From: Agromyces lapidis
Lineage (GTDB): Bacteria > Actinomycetota > Actinomycetes > Actinomycetales > Microbacteriaceae
Reading direction: 5' to 3'
Assembly (NCBI RefSeq): GCF_009749405.1
Contig: NZ_WBIQ01000006.1
Span: 186,001-250,000 of the forward strand
DNA length: 64,000 nt
Shown: positions 8,284-16,319 of the stretch, one piece after another
How the letters are laid out: each line of letters opens with the position of its first letter
Position numbering within the stretch: the stretch's first letter is position 1
Program-made: the position numbers and the translations under genes
The notes under the pieces: model-generated
What the model saw: only the letters and a program-made list of their open reading frames with translations
Databases searched by the model: none
Told to the model about the DNA's origin: nothing

Positions 8284-8403
8284 TCAGTCGTGGTCGCCGT
8301 CGCACCACTGCTCGGCGGGCACGTGGACGCGCACGTCTTCGACGTGCTGTCCGCATCCGGCCCAGGTGGTCTTTCCGCAGGTGCACGGAGTGGGGCTGCA
8401 CAT
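8284..8403 (-). CDS. Cys-rich miniprotein (39 aa), CGKTTWAGCG family
   Basis: Conserved miniprotein of 39 residues beginning MCSPTPCTCGKTTWAGCG, with cysteines at positions 2, 7, 9, 17 and 34. The ATG at 8403 is preceded by GAAGGAG at good spacing, which makes translation likely despite the tiny size. It lies about 100 nt after the rhodanese lipoprotein gene and 39 nt before its longer paralogue, on the same strand. Short proteins with this CGKTTWxGCGxH core are, to my knowledge, widespread in bacteria but uncharacterised. Zinc binding through the paired cysteines and the His is a structural guess. Confidence 0.82.
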   Translation of the reverse strand: MCSPTPCTCGKTTWAGCGQHVEDVRVHVPAEQWCDGDHD

Positions 8404-8444
8404 GGTGTTCTCCTTCGGTGCGATCGGGTGATCGCGGTCGTGGG

Positions 8445-8482
8445 GTGTCGGGTGATGGATGGGTGTGTCGGGTGATGGATGG
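8445..8482 (-). repeat. Short tandem repeat, 20-bp period
   Basis: GTGTCGGGTGATGGATGG occurs at 8445-8462 and again at 8465-8482, a 20-bp period, in the spacer between the rhodanese gene and the first miniprotein gene. It does not encode anything evident and may act as a spacer or in mRNA processing. Confidence 0.7.
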
Positions 8483-8505
8483 TGTGCAGCAGGTGGGAGA
8501 CCTGC

Positions 8506-8868
8506 TCAGCGCACGATCTCGAGGCCGGTCGCCTCGGATGCCTGCTGCATCGAGCCGGCGTCGGTGACCTCCATCCCGGCCTGCTCGAGCATGGCGGTCG
8601 CCTGACTCGATCGATTGCCCGACTTGCAGTACACGACGTACTCGGCCCCGGGGTCGAGCGTCGGGATCGCGGAGGCCAGGTCGCCGCCGCTCAGGTCGAG
8701 GTTCACGGCGCCGTCGAGGTGTCCCGCAGCGAACTCCGCGTCGGTGCGCACATCGAGCACGATGCTGTCGGAGCCGAGCTCGATCGGCTCGGCGGCGGTG
8801 CACCCGGTCAGGGTCATGGATCCCGCAGCGACGACGGTCACCAGGAGGGCGGTCCGGAGTGTGTTCAT
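8506..8868 (-). CDS. Rhodanese-domain lipoprotein
   Basis: Sulfurtransferase-like domain anchored outside the membrane, 120 residues. A basic N-terminus, hydrophobic segment and lipobox LTGC (Cys23 as the lipidation site) precede a single rhodanese domain with the CDC25-like loop YCKSGNRS, catalytic Cys81. It is the first gene of a minus-strand unit that continues with two Cys-rich miniproteins. It is divergent from thioredoxin, and the 43-nt gap between the two starts holds a perfect palindrome at 8878-8892. The probable role is accepting or moving sulfane sulfur at the cell surface under the control of the local CstR-like repressor (inference). Confidence 0.9.
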   Translation of the reverse strand: MNTLRTALLVTVVAAGSMTLTGCTAAEPIELGSDSIVLDVRTDAEFAAGHLDGAVNLDLSGGDLASAIPTLDPGAEYVVYCKSGNRSSQATAMLEQAGMEVTDAGSMQQASEATGLEIVR

Positions 8869-8877
8869 GCATCGACT

Positions 8878-8892
8878 ATACCCCAGGGGTAT
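8878..8892. promoter_or_regulatory. CsoR/CstR-type operator, copy 2 (perfect palindrome)
   Basis: ATACCCCAGGGGTAT, a perfect palindrome around a central A, between the divergent rhodanese lipoprotein (start 8868) and thioredoxin (start 8912) genes, so it can control both. Its arms equal the better arm of copy 1 at 7978. The flanking TATA on one side and TATTTA on the other could supply -10 elements. Confidence 0.72.
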
Positions 8893-8911
8893 TTAATGTC
8901 AGAATCGGTGC

Positions 8912-9283
8912 ATGTCATCCGTAGCGCTCACCCTCGAGAACTTCGAGCACGCCGTCTGCACCGAAGACCTCGTCGTCGTCGACTTCTGGGCGGGCTGGTG
9001 CGGCCCGTGCCGATCCTTCGCACCGGTCTTCGAAAGTGCATCCGAGGCGCATCCCGACCTCCTCTTCGGCAAGGTCGACACCGGGGCCGAGCCCGCGCTC
9101 GCCGCAGGATTCCGCATCACCTCCATCCCGACCCTCATGGTCTTCCGCGAGGGCGTCATCGTGCACGCTCGCCCCGGCGCACTCGATCGGGTCGGCCTCG
9201 ACCTGGTCATCGCCCGAGCCAGGGCGCTCGACATGGACGAGGTCCGCCGATCTCTCGCATCGCAGGGCGAGGCCGCCTCATGA
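8912..9283 (+). CDS. Thioredoxin
   Basis: Thioredoxin-fold protein of 123 residues with the canonical active site WCGPC (Cys30, Cys33) and the cis-Pro region TSIPT. A short C-terminal extension follows the fold. It is the first gene of a plus-strand pair, overlapping the DUF2892 gene by 4 nt (ATGA), and shares its promoter region and the operator at 8878-8892 with the rhodanese lipoprotein. Context suggests that it reduces persulfides or polysulfides formed by the neighbouring rhodaneses rather than serving as the general housekeeping thioredoxin (inference). Confidence 0.93.
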   Translation: MSSVALTLENFEHAVCTEDLVVVDFWAGWCGPCRSFAPVFESASEAHPDLLFGKVDTGAEPALAAGFRITSIPTLMVFREGVIVHARPGALDRVGLDLVIARARALDMDEVRRSLASQGEAAS

Positions 9284-9555
9284 CGCGGCGAGGTGCGCGC
9301 ATCGCGCGGCGAGCCTGCGCAACCCGTCGGGGCGAGCGCCTCCTCCGCGGCGCCATCGCCGTCCTGCTCGCGGCCTTCGCCGTCGGCAGCCTCGACAACC
9401 TCCTCTTCGCCGTCCCCGCCGCCATCTGCAGCTCCCTGCTCGCCGTGAGCGCGATCACCGGATGGTGCCCCATCGACCTCGGTGCGCGCCGACCCGCCGA
9501 GGACGAATCGAACGCGTTCGGATATCCCGACGCGCGCGAACGCATCCCGAACTGA
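9280..9555 (+). CDS. DUF2892 (YgaP-like transmembrane domain) protein
   Basis: Small inner-membrane protein of 91 residues. Two hydrophobic segments lie near residues 25-65, and the family mark GWCP is present (SAITGWCPIDL). DUF2892 domains are found fused to rhodanese in YgaP and free-standing beside sulfur-handling genes. The start ATG overlaps the thioredoxin stop, so it is coupled to that gene. The probable role is a membrane partner for sulfane-sulfur or thiol chemistry. The C-terminal 25 residues are polar. Confidence 0.82.
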   Translation: MTRRGARIARRACATRRGERLLRGAIAVLLAAFAVGSLDNLLFAVPAAICSSLLAVSAITGWCPIDLGARRPAEDESNAFGYPDARERIPN

Positions 9556-9649
9556 CCACGGCGGGCGCCGATCGTGCTCCGACTGGTCGGCAGCCCTTCG
9601 TGCATGCGTGAGAATGCAGAGAACACCGACCACGCAGCTCAGGGGAGAC

Positions 9650-10591
9650 ATGGCCTTGGAGTACCTCGGCGTCACCGCCGATGAAGAAGCGGTCTACCGC
9701 GCCCTCATGTCGCGCCCCGGCGCGCATCTGCTCGAACTCGCCGACGCGATCGCTCTCCCACCCGGTCGGGTGCGCATCGCCGTCGACGGGCTCGTCGAAC
9801 GCGGCCTCGCCGTGCCGGGGGAGAGCCATCGCTTCGCGGTGACCCCGCCCGACCTCGCGCTCGCCGCGCAGCTCGCCGAGCAGCGCGACCGGCTCAACGA
9901 GGCCGAGCTCGCGCTCGCCGAACTCGTCGGCACCTACCGCTCGAGCGCGCTCGGCAGCAGCGAGCGCGAACTCATCGAGGTCGTCGAGGGTCCGGATGCC
10001 GTGGGGCGTCGGTTCCTGCAGCTCCAGCACTCGGCGCGCGAGCGCATCGACATCTTCGTCACCGGGCGCCCGCAGGTCGTCAGCGACGACAACACCGAGG
10101 AGGCCGCGGCGCTCGCCCGCGGCATCCGGGCTCGTGCGGTGATCGATCGCGATTTCCTCGTCGAGCCCGATGCGGTGCGCAACGTCGAGCAGTCGCTCGG
10201 GGCGGGCGTCGACGTGCGCACGACGGGCCAGATCCCGTTGAAGCTCATCGTCGTCGACAGCCGCTTCGCGATGCTGCCCGTCGCCGGCCGCGGCACCGGC
10301 GTCGACCCGAGCCTCGTGCTCCGAGGCGGTCCCGCCCAGCTCGCGCAGGGGCTCTTCGACGCGGTCTGGGCGAACTCGCGCCCCTTCGGCACGACGAACG
10401 AGGCACTCGACGCCGACGACGGCCGCATCATGCAGTTGCTGCTCGCCGGTTTCACCGACGCGGCGATCGCGACCCAGCTCGAGACCTCGCCGCGCACGGT
10501 GCAGCGGCGCATCAGCGCGCTGATGGCGCGCGCCGAGGTCACGAGCAGGGTGCAGCTCGGTTGGCACGCGCGCGAGCACGGGTGGGGGTAG
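9650..10591 (+). CDS. TrmB-like / LuxR-tailed transcriptional regulator
   Basis: Putative DNA-binding regulator, 313 residues. The N-terminal 60 residues form a TrmB-like winged helix (LGVTADEEAVYRALMSRPGA). A middle domain of about 170 residues resembles the phospholipase-D-like sensor part of such proteins, and a LuxR-type helix-turn-helix ends the protein (DAAIATQLETSPRTVQRRISAL). ATG 9650 is chosen because of AGGGGAG just upstream. It stands alone between the sulfur locus and DUF2332 on the same strand, and its target genes are unknown. Confidence 0.82.
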   Translation: MALEYLGVTADEEAVYRALMSRPGAHLLELADAIALPPGRVRIAVDGLVERGLAVPGESHRFAVTPPDLALAAQLAEQRDRLNEAELALAELVGTYRSSALGSSERELIEVVEGPDAVGRRFLQLQHSARERIDIFVTGRPQVVSDDNTEEAAALARGIRARAVIDRDFLVEPDAVRNVEQSLGAGVDVRTTGQIPLKLIVVDSRFAMLPVAGRGTGVDPSLVLRGGPAQLAQGLFDAVWANSRPFGTTNEALDADDGRIMQLLLAGFTDAAIATQLETSPRTVQRRISALMARAEVTSRVQLGWHAREHGWG

Positions 10592-10620
10592 TCGGGATGC
10601 CACGGAGCCGACCGCGGGCG

Positions 10621-10626
10621 TAGCCT
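10621..10626 (+). promoter_or_regulatory. -10 box TAGCCT, leaderless promoter candidate
   Basis: TAGCCT ends exactly 6 nt before the ATG of the DUF2332 gene (10633), with no Shine-Dalgarno sequence in between. Confidence 0.4.
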
Positions 10627-10632
10627 GACGCC

Positions 10633-11634
10633 ATGCGCACCACGACCGACGGCTCCGCGCCGACCGCCGAACGCTATCGAGCGTTCGCCGAGGTCGAGGC
10701 GCGCGGCCTGTCGGCGACGTACGACGCGTGGGCGCTCGGTATCGCGGGCGACCCCGCGACGGTCGCGCTGATCGACGAGCTGGCGCCCGCGAAGCGGCAG
10801 CCGAACCTCGTATTCTCGGCGGCGCGATTCCACGGTGCGCGGCCCGGCCCGTACGCGGGTTTCCGCGAGTGGCTGCGCGAGCACTGGTCCGAGGTCCGCG
10901 CCACCGCAGAGACGCACGCCACGCAGACGAACGAGGCCGGCCGCTGCGCGCTGCACCTGCCCGTACTCGCCGAGATCGAGGGGCCGCTCGCCCTGCTCGA
11001 GGTCGGCGCCTCGGCCGGGCTCTGCCTCTACCCCGACCGGTACGGCTACCGGTACTCGGGGCACGAGCGGCTCGACCCCGCCGACGGCGTGAGCCGGGTC
11101 ATCTTGGAATGCGAGACGCGCGAGTCGCACGGAACCGCCCCCGTGCCGGTGCCCGGCCGCCTGCCCGAGGTCGTGTGGCGCGCCGGCATCGACCTCAATC
11201 CGCTCGACGTGACGAACCCCGACGACCTCGACTGGCTCGACGCGCTCATCTGGCCCGAGCATCACGACCGGCGCGAGCGCCTGCGTGCGGCGGCGGCGAT
11301 CGTGGCATCCGACCCGCCGCGACTCGTCGCGGGCGACCTCAACGAACGCCTCGCAGCGCTCGCCGCGGAGGCGCCGGCCGACGCGACGCTCGTCGTGTTC
11401 CACACGGCGGTGATCGCCTACCTCGACGAGGGGGCGCGTGTTCGCTTCGCCGAGGCCGTGCGCGAGCTGCCCGGGCACTGGCTCTCGGTCGAGGGGCGCG
11501 GGGTCGTCCCCGGCATCCGGGCGCGCGACGACGTGCCGAACGACTCGAGCGACTTCGTGCTCGCGCTCGACGGCGTGCAGCGGGCCTGGGCGCAGCCGCA
11601 CGGGCGCGCGCTCACGTGGGTGCCGAATCCCTAG
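10633..11634 (+). CDS. DUF2332 domain-containing protein
   Basis: Conserved protein of 333 residues, full length for the family. The pattern LALLEVGASAGLCLYPDRY near residue 120 is a glycine-rich loop like motif I of Rossmann-fold SAM methyltransferases, and the family is generally viewed as methyltransferase-like. No substrate is known. A conserved DLNPLDV segment and a WPEHHDRRERL helix are also visible. The gene is followed after 9 nt by rpiB, whose -10 box uses this gene's TAG stop. No sign of transfer. Confidence 0.85.
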   Translation: MRTTTDGSAPTAERYRAFAEVEARGLSATYDAWALGIAGDPATVALIDELAPAKRQPNLVFSAARFHGARPGPYAGFREWLREHWSEVRATAETHATQTNEAGRCALHLPVLAEIEGPLALLEVGASAGLCLYPDRYGYRYSGHERLDPADGVSRVILECETRESHGTAPVPVPGRLPEVVWRAGIDLNPLDVTNPDDLDWLDALIWPEHHDRRERLRAAAAIVASDPPRLVAGDLNERLAALAAEAPADATLVVFHTAVIAYLDEGARVRFAEAVRELPGHWLSVEGRGVVPGIRARDDVPNDSSDFVLALDGVQRAWAQPHGRALTWVPNP

Positions 11635-11637
11635 AAT
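11632..11637 (+). promoter_or_regulatory. -10 box TAGAAT overlapping the DUF2332 stop codon
   Basis: TAGAAT ends 6 nt before the rpiB ATG (11644). Its TAG is the stop codon of the preceding gene. It is a good sigma-70-type -10 for a leaderless rpiB message. Confidence 0.45.
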
Positions 11638-11643
11638 CGCTGT

Positions 11644-12183
11644 ATGCGCATCCACATCGCGACCGACCATGCGGGCCTCGAATTCAGCCGGACCCTGACG
11701 GCCCACCTCTCGAACGCCGGTCACGACGTGATCGACCACGGTCCGGTCGAGTACGACGCGCTCGACGACTACCCGGCGTTCTGCATCAACGCCGCGCTCG
11801 GCGTCGCCCGCGACCAGGCCGCCGGCGTGCGGGCGCTCGGCGTCGTGTTCGGCGGCTCGGGCAACGGCGAGCAGATCGCGGCCAACAAGGTGTCCGGCAT
11901 CCGAGCCGCGCTGGTCTGGAGCATGGACACGGCGATCCTCGCCCGCGAGCACAACGACGCGAACGTGATCTCCATCGGTGCTCGCCAGCACACCGTCGAG
12001 GAGGCGATCCGGTACATCGATGCCTTCATCGCCGAGCCGTTCTCGGGCGACGAGCGCCACGTGCGCCGCATCGCTCAGCTCGCCGAGTACGAGACGACGG
12101 GCGACATCGCGGGCAAGGGCGTCGATGCTTCGACGGGCTCAGCACGGCGCGTGATGCCCGGCGCCGAGGCCACGGCGGAGTAG
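11644..12183 (+). CDS. rpiB: Ribose-5-phosphate isomerase B
   Basis: Pentose-phosphate enzyme interconverting ribulose-5-P and ribose-5-P, 179 residues. The RpiB fold start MRIHIATDHAG, the active-site loop GGSGNGEQIAANK and the phosphate-binding region SIGARQHT are present. As in Mycobacterium tuberculosis RpiB, the catalytic cysteine of the E. coli type is absent and a Glu (Glu76 here) occupies the loop, fitting the actinobacterial subgroup. The protein is about 17 residues longer than usual. The extra C-terminus is partly encoded by the repeat-like sequence at 12128-12147. Confidence 0.93.
   Translation: MRIHIATDHAGLEFSRTLTAHLSNAGHDVIDHGPVEYDALDDYPAFCINAALGVARDQAAGVRALGVVFGGSGNGEQIAANKVSGIRAALVWSMDTAILAREHNDANVISIGARQHTVEEAIRYIDAFIAEPFSGDERHVRRIAQLAEYETTGDIAGKGVDASTGSARRVMPGAEATAE
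12128..12147 (+). repeat. Repeat-like CTTCGACGGGCTCAGC sequence inside the rpiB 3' end
   Basis: CTTCGACGGGCTCAGCACGG resembles the CTTCGACAGGCTCAGC elements scattered between genes in many high-GC bacteria. Here it is translated as part of an RpiB C-terminal extension. The resemblance is recalled, not computed. Confidence 0.4.
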
Positions 12184-12187
12184 CAGG

Positions 12188-13192
12188 GTGCCCGAGGGCC
12201 ACTCCGTCCACCGGATCACCCGGCAGTTCGAGCGCAACTTCGTCGGCCACGTCGTCCACGCGTCGAGCCCGCAGGGGCGCTTCGCCGTGGGCGCCGCCGA
12301 GATCGACGGGCGCCGCATGACCGACGCCCGCGCCGTGGGCAAGCAGATGTTCCTCGGCTTCGAGGGCGATGTCTGGCTGCGCGTGCACCTCGGCATGTAC
12401 GGGGCGTGGGACTTCTCGGGCGAGATCCTGATGGATGCCACGATCGCCTCGGCGAACGGGCGGATGGGGCAGACCAACCAGCGCGGAACGTTCCTCGACG
12501 CGCCGAACCCCGACGCGGTCGTCTTCGACGAGGCCGGCGAGAACTCGCTGCGCTCGATCGGCGCTCCCCGCAAGACCCGGCTGCGCATGGCCGAGTCCGA
12601 GAAGGAGGGCAACACCCTCGACACCTTCCCGCCCGAGCCGATCGGGCAGGTGCGGGTGCGACTGCTCACCGACACGATCTGCGCCGACCTCCGCGGGCCG
12701 ACCGCCTGCGAGGTGCTCGACCCCGTGCGGGTCGAGCAGACCGTCGCGAAGCTCGGTCCCGACCCGCTGCTCGACCCGGGGCCCGACGCCGAAGAACGCT
12801 TCACGAGCGTCGTCCGCAAGAAGCCGACGCCCATCGGGCTGCTGCTCATGGACCAGAACGTCGTCGCCGGCATCGGCAACGTCTACCGGGCGGAACTGCT
12901 GTTCCGCGCACGTCTGAATCCGCACACGCCAGGACGCCGGGTGCGCGAAGAACTCGTGCGCGAGCTCTGGCGCGATTGGGCCAGACTCCTGCGCATCGGC
13001 GTCGAGACCGGGCAGATGATGACGATGGACGACCTCGACGCCGAGGCGTACCGGGCCGCGATGGCGAGCCGCGACGACCGGCACTGGGTGTACAAGCGCG
13101 AGGGGCTGCCGTGCCGGGTCTGCGGCACGAACATCGTGCTCGAGGAGATGGGCGCCCGCAAGCTCTACTGGTGCCCGTCGTGCCAGGCTTGA
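12188..13192 (+). CDS. nei: Fpg/Nei-family DNA glycosylase
   Basis: Bifunctional base-excision glycosylase/AP lyase, 334 residues. The N-terminus PEGHSVHR supplies the catalytic Pro2 (after Met removal) and Glu3 of the Nei branch. A helix-two-turn-helix region with LLMDQNVVAGIGNVYRAELLF is in the middle, and a C-terminal zinc finger has the pattern CRVCG...WCPSC. It starts at GTG 12188, 4 nt after the rpiB stop. The substrate is likely oxidised pyrimidines, as known for Nei; an Fpg-like spectrum cannot be excluded. The next gene follows with overlapping or near-overlapping frames. Confidence 0.9.
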   Translation: MPEGHSVHRITRQFERNFVGHVVHASSPQGRFAVGAAEIDGRRMTDARAVGKQMFLGFEGDVWLRVHLGMYGAWDFSGEILMDATIASANGRMGQTNQRGTFLDAPNPDAVVFDEAGENSLRSIGAPRKTRLRMAESEKEGNTLDTFPPEPIGQVRVRLLTDTICADLRGPTACEVLDPVRVEQTVAKLGPDPLLDPGPDAEERFTSVVRKKPTPIGLLLMDQNVVAGIGNVYRAELLFRARLNPHTPGRRVREELVRELWRDWARLLRIGVETGQMMTMDDLDAEAYRAAMASRDDRHWVYKREGLPCRVCGTNIVLEEMGARKLYWCPSCQA

Positions 13193-13218
13193 AGCGCGAG
13201 CGCGAGCGCGACGACGCC

Positions 13219-14706
13219 GTGCCGCTGCTGCTGAAGGGGGCCAGACTCCCCGGCATCGCCGAGCCGGTCGATCTCCACCTCGCCGGCGGGCGCATCGCGG
13301 CGGTCCGCCCCGCCGGGAGCGGGGGGCCGCTGACTGAGGCTCCCGCCTCGGGCGGCGTCGCTCGGCGCATCGAGCTCGACGGGTGCTTCGTCGTCCCCGG
13401 CCTCCACGACCGTCACGTGCACCTCTCGCAGTGGGCGATGGTCTCTCGCAGGCTCGAGCTCTCGAGCGCCGTGAGCGCGGCGGAGGTCGCCGGCCTCGTC
13501 GCGGCGGCCATCGCGGCCGGTGCGACCGAGGTCGCCGGATTCGGGTACCGAGACGGGCTCTGGGCGGATGCACCATCGGCGGCGCTGCTCGACGCGGTGT
13601 CGGGCGAGGCGCCCGTCGTGCTCGTCGCGGCCGACCTGCACGCCTGCTGGCTCAACTCGGCGGCGGCGCGTCGGCACGGCGTGACGCTGCCCGACGACGG
13701 CGTCCTCCGCGAGGAGGCGTGCTTCGCGCTCGTCCGCGAACTCGACGACGTCGCCGATGCGCTCCTCGACGGCTGGGTCGCCGATGCCGCCCGACGCGCG
13801 GCCGAACGCGGCGTCGTCGGGGTCGTCGACTACGAGATGCGCTGGAACCGCGACGACTGGGTCCGCCGGGCCGCCGGCGGGTTCCCGTTGCGCGTCGCCT
13901 TCGGCATCTACCCGCAGCACCTCGAGCGGGCGATCGCCTTGGGCCTGCGCACCGGCGACGAGGTCGAGGGCACCGACGGCCTCGTCACGGTCGGCGGCGC
14001 CAAAGTCATCACCGACGGTTCGCTGAACACCCGCACGGCGTGGTGCTTCGACCCGTATCCCGGGCTCGACGCGCACGCGCATCCGCACGGTCTCGCGACC
14101 GTGCCGTACGACGAGCTCGTGCCGCACCTGCGTCTGGCCCACGCGCACGGCATCACGCCGGCGGTGCACGCGATCGGCGATCGGGCGAACGCGCGGGTGC
14201 TCGACGCATTCGAGGAGGTCGGCTGCACCGGCTCGATCGAGCACGCCCAGCTGCTCCGCCATGACGACGTCGCGAGGTTCGCCCGGCTCGGCATCGTCGC
14301 GAGCGTGCAGCCCGAGCATGCGATGGACGACCGCGACGTCGCCGACCGCTACTGGGCGGGCCGCACCGATCGGGCGTTCATGCTCGCCGAACTCGCCGCA
14401 GCCGGGGTCGAGCTCGCGCTGGGCTCCGACGCTCCCGTCGCGCCGCTCGACCCGTGGATCGCGATCGCCGCCGCCGTCGGGCGGGCGCGCGACGGGCGCA
14501 CCCCGTGGCATCCCGAGCAGTCGATCGACGCACGGGCGGCGCTCTCCGCGTCGACGAACGGGGCCGGCGACACCGTGCGCGCCGGGCAGCCGGCCGACCT
14601 CGCGATCGTCGAGCTCGACCCGTTCGCGGCGTCGGCCGACGAGCTGCGGTCGATGCCGGTCGCCGCGACGCTCGTCGCCGGACGCTTCACGTACTCGCGG
14701 CTGTAG
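13219..14706 (+). CDS. Amidohydrolase family protein (YtcJ-like)
   Basis: Metal-dependent hydrolase of the Amidohydro_3 group, about 495 residues. Visible marks are the first metal motif GLHDRHVHL, the histidines in AVHAIGDRAN and SIEHAQLL, and the late aspartate in ALGSDAPVAPLDPW, followed by the return of the small beta sandwich (AGQPADLAIVELDP). The start is uncertain. GTG 13219 begins the family-typical first strand, while TTG 13189 would overlap the nei stop by 3 nt. Neither has a good ribosome site, so translational coupling to nei is possible. The substrate is unknown. Confidence 0.85.
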   Translation: MPLLLKGARLPGIAEPVDLHLAGGRIAAVRPAGSGGPLTEAPASGGVARRIELDGCFVVPGLHDRHVHLSQWAMVSRRLELSSAVSAAEVAGLVAAAIAAGATEVAGFGYRDGLWADAPSAALLDAVSGEAPVVLVAADLHACWLNSAAARRHGVTLPDDGVLREEACFALVRELDDVADALLDGWVADAARRAAERGVVGVVDYEMRWNRDDWVRRAAGGFPLRVAFGIYPQHLERAIALGLRTGDEVEGTDGLVTVGGAKVITDGSLNTRTAWCFDPYPGLDAHAHPHGLATVPYDELVPHLRLAHAHGITPAVHAIGDRANARVLDAFEEVGCTGSIEHAQLLRHDDVARFARLGIVASVQPEHAMDDRDVADRYWAGRTDRAFMLAELAAAGVELALGSDAPVAPLDPWIAIAAAVGRARDGRTPWHPEQSIDARAALSASTNGAGDTVRAGQPADLAIVELDPFAASADELRSMPVAATLVAGRFTYSRL

Positions 14707-14731
14707 CGGCGACGGGGGAAAACCCCCGCCG
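14707..14731 (+). terminator. Hairpin after the amidohydrolase gene
   Basis: CGGCG-ac-GGGGG, loop AAAA, CCCCC-GCCG directly after the stop codon. A short GC hairpin without a T-run; weak evidence. Confidence 0.45.
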
Positions 14732-14786
14732 AGATCCGGGCGTCCGCCGGGTGGGGCGCACGGGCGCCGATCGCGAGGCTGGATTC

Positions 14787-16319
14787 ATGCTTCGGACACG
14801 CCTCCGCCGCCCCGGCGCCGCGCTCGGCACCGCGATCGCGGCCCTCGCCGCGGGCGGCCTCGTCGCCGTGGCCTTCGCCGGGTGCGGCATCGTCACCCCC
14901 GGCCCCGTCTCGACCGTCGGCGAGGTCGACTTCGACCGGCCGCTCGCGATCCCGCCGCTCGCCGACTCGACGGTCGACGCCGCGGGCACACGCGTGTTCA
15001 CGCTCGACGCGCAGGCCGGCACCACCGAGTTCGAACCGGGCGAGGCGAGCGGCACGTGGGGCTTCAACGGCTCGTATCTCGGCCCGACGCTCGTCGCCGA
15101 GCTCGGCGAACACATTCGCGTCGACGTGACGAACTCGCTCGACGAGCCGACGACCGTGCACTGGCACGGCATGCACCTGCCGCCCGAGATGGATGGAGGG
15201 CCGCACCAGATGGTCGCGCCGGATGCCTCGTGGTCGCCCGAGTGGGACATCGACCAGCAGGCGGCGACGCTCTGGTACCACCCGCATCCGCACGGCGAGA
15301 CCGAGGACCACGTCGCCCGGGGGCTCGCGGGGATGTTCCTCCTGCATGACGAGCACGAGCGCTCGCTCGGCCTGCCGGGGGAGTACGGCGTCGACGACAT
15401 CCCCGTGATCGTTCAGGACACGGGCCTCTCGGCCGAGGGCGAACTCGAGACGAAGCAGCGAGGCTACGCGGGCGGGCTCGGCGACGAGCTCATCGTGAAC
15501 GGCACCCGCAGCCCTTACCTCGAGGTGGGCGACGAGCTCGTGCGACTGCGCCTGCTCAACGCCTCCACCGCACGCAGCTACGCCTTCGCCTGGAGCGACG
15601 ACCGTCCGATCGAGCTCATCGCCACCGACGGCGGCCTCCTCGAAGCCTCCGTGCCGCTCGACCAGGTACGACTGTCGCCGGGCGAGCGCGCCGAGGTGCT
15701 GCTGCGCGTCGAACCCGGTGAGCGGCTCGTGCTGCAGTCGCAGATGACGCCCGAGATCGCCGGCCTCGTCGGCCCGGTCGCCGACACGAACGGCGGCAGC
15801 GATGCGTTCGACGTGCTCGAGGTGCGCGCCGCCGACACGCTCGAGGCGGCACCCGACGTTCCGGCGCAGCTCAACACGATCGCCGACTTCGACGAGGCCG
15901 ACGTCGTCACGACCCGCCGTTTCGAGCTCAGCGACAGCTTCGAGATCAACGGCGAATCGATGGACATGGGGCGCGTCGACGAGACCGTCACGGTCGACAC
16001 CCTCGAACGCTGGGTCGTCGAGAACGCGACGCAGGTGCCGCACAGCTTCCACGTGCACGACGTGCAGTTCCGCATCGCCACGATCGACGGCGAGGCGCCC
16101 CCGCCCGAGCTCGCGGGCTGGAAGGACACCATCTTCACCGAACCCGAGACCGAGTACGAGCTGCTCATGCGGTTCGAGGACTACACCGACACCGACACGC
16201 CGTACATGTACCACTGCCACCTGCTGTGGCATGAAGACCAGGGGATGATGGGGCAGTTCGCCGTCGTCGAGCCCGGTCAATCTGCCACGATGACTGGAGG
16301 GACCCACCATGAGCATTGA
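14787..16319 (+). CDS. Multicopper oxidase lipoprotein
   Basis: Extracytoplasmic copper oxidase, 510 residues. A lipobox AFAGC (Cys33) after a hydrophobic N-terminus indicates a lipoprotein. The copper motifs are in order: HWHGMH (His125, His127), WYHPHPHG (165-169), HSFHVHDVQF, and YHCHLLWHEDQGM with Cys477, His482 and Met487 as type-1 copper ligands. It is closest in layout to CueO/SufI-like three-domain oxidases; copper or phenol oxidation is likely, but the substrate is inferred. The last 11 nt overlap the start of a sensor kinase gene, so oxidase, kinase and response regulator form one unit. No Met-rich copper-sensing insert is evident. Confidence 0.93.
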   Translation: MLRTRLRRPGAALGTAIAALAAGGLVAVAFAGCGIVTPGPVSTVGEVDFDRPLAIPPLADSTVDAAGTRVFTLDAQAGTTEFEPGEASGTWGFNGSYLGPTLVAELGEHIRVDVTNSLDEPTTVHWHGMHLPPEMDGGPHQMVAPDASWSPEWDIDQQAATLWYHPHPHGETEDHVARGLAGMFLLHDEHERSLGLPGEYGVDDIPVIVQDTGLSAEGELETKQRGYAGGLGDELIVNGTRSPYLEVGDELVRLRLLNASTARSYAFAWSDDRPIELIATDGGLLEASVPLDQVRLSPGERAEVLLRVEPGERLVLQSQMTPEIAGLVGPVADTNGGSDAFDVLEVRAADTLEAAPDVPAQLNTIADFDEADVVTTRRFELSDSFEINGESMDMGRVDETVTVDTLERWVVENATQVPHSFHVHDVQFRIATIDGEAPPPELAGWKDTIFTEPETEYELLMRFEDYTDTDTPYMYHCHLLWHEDQGMMGQFAVVEPGQSATMTGGTHHEH

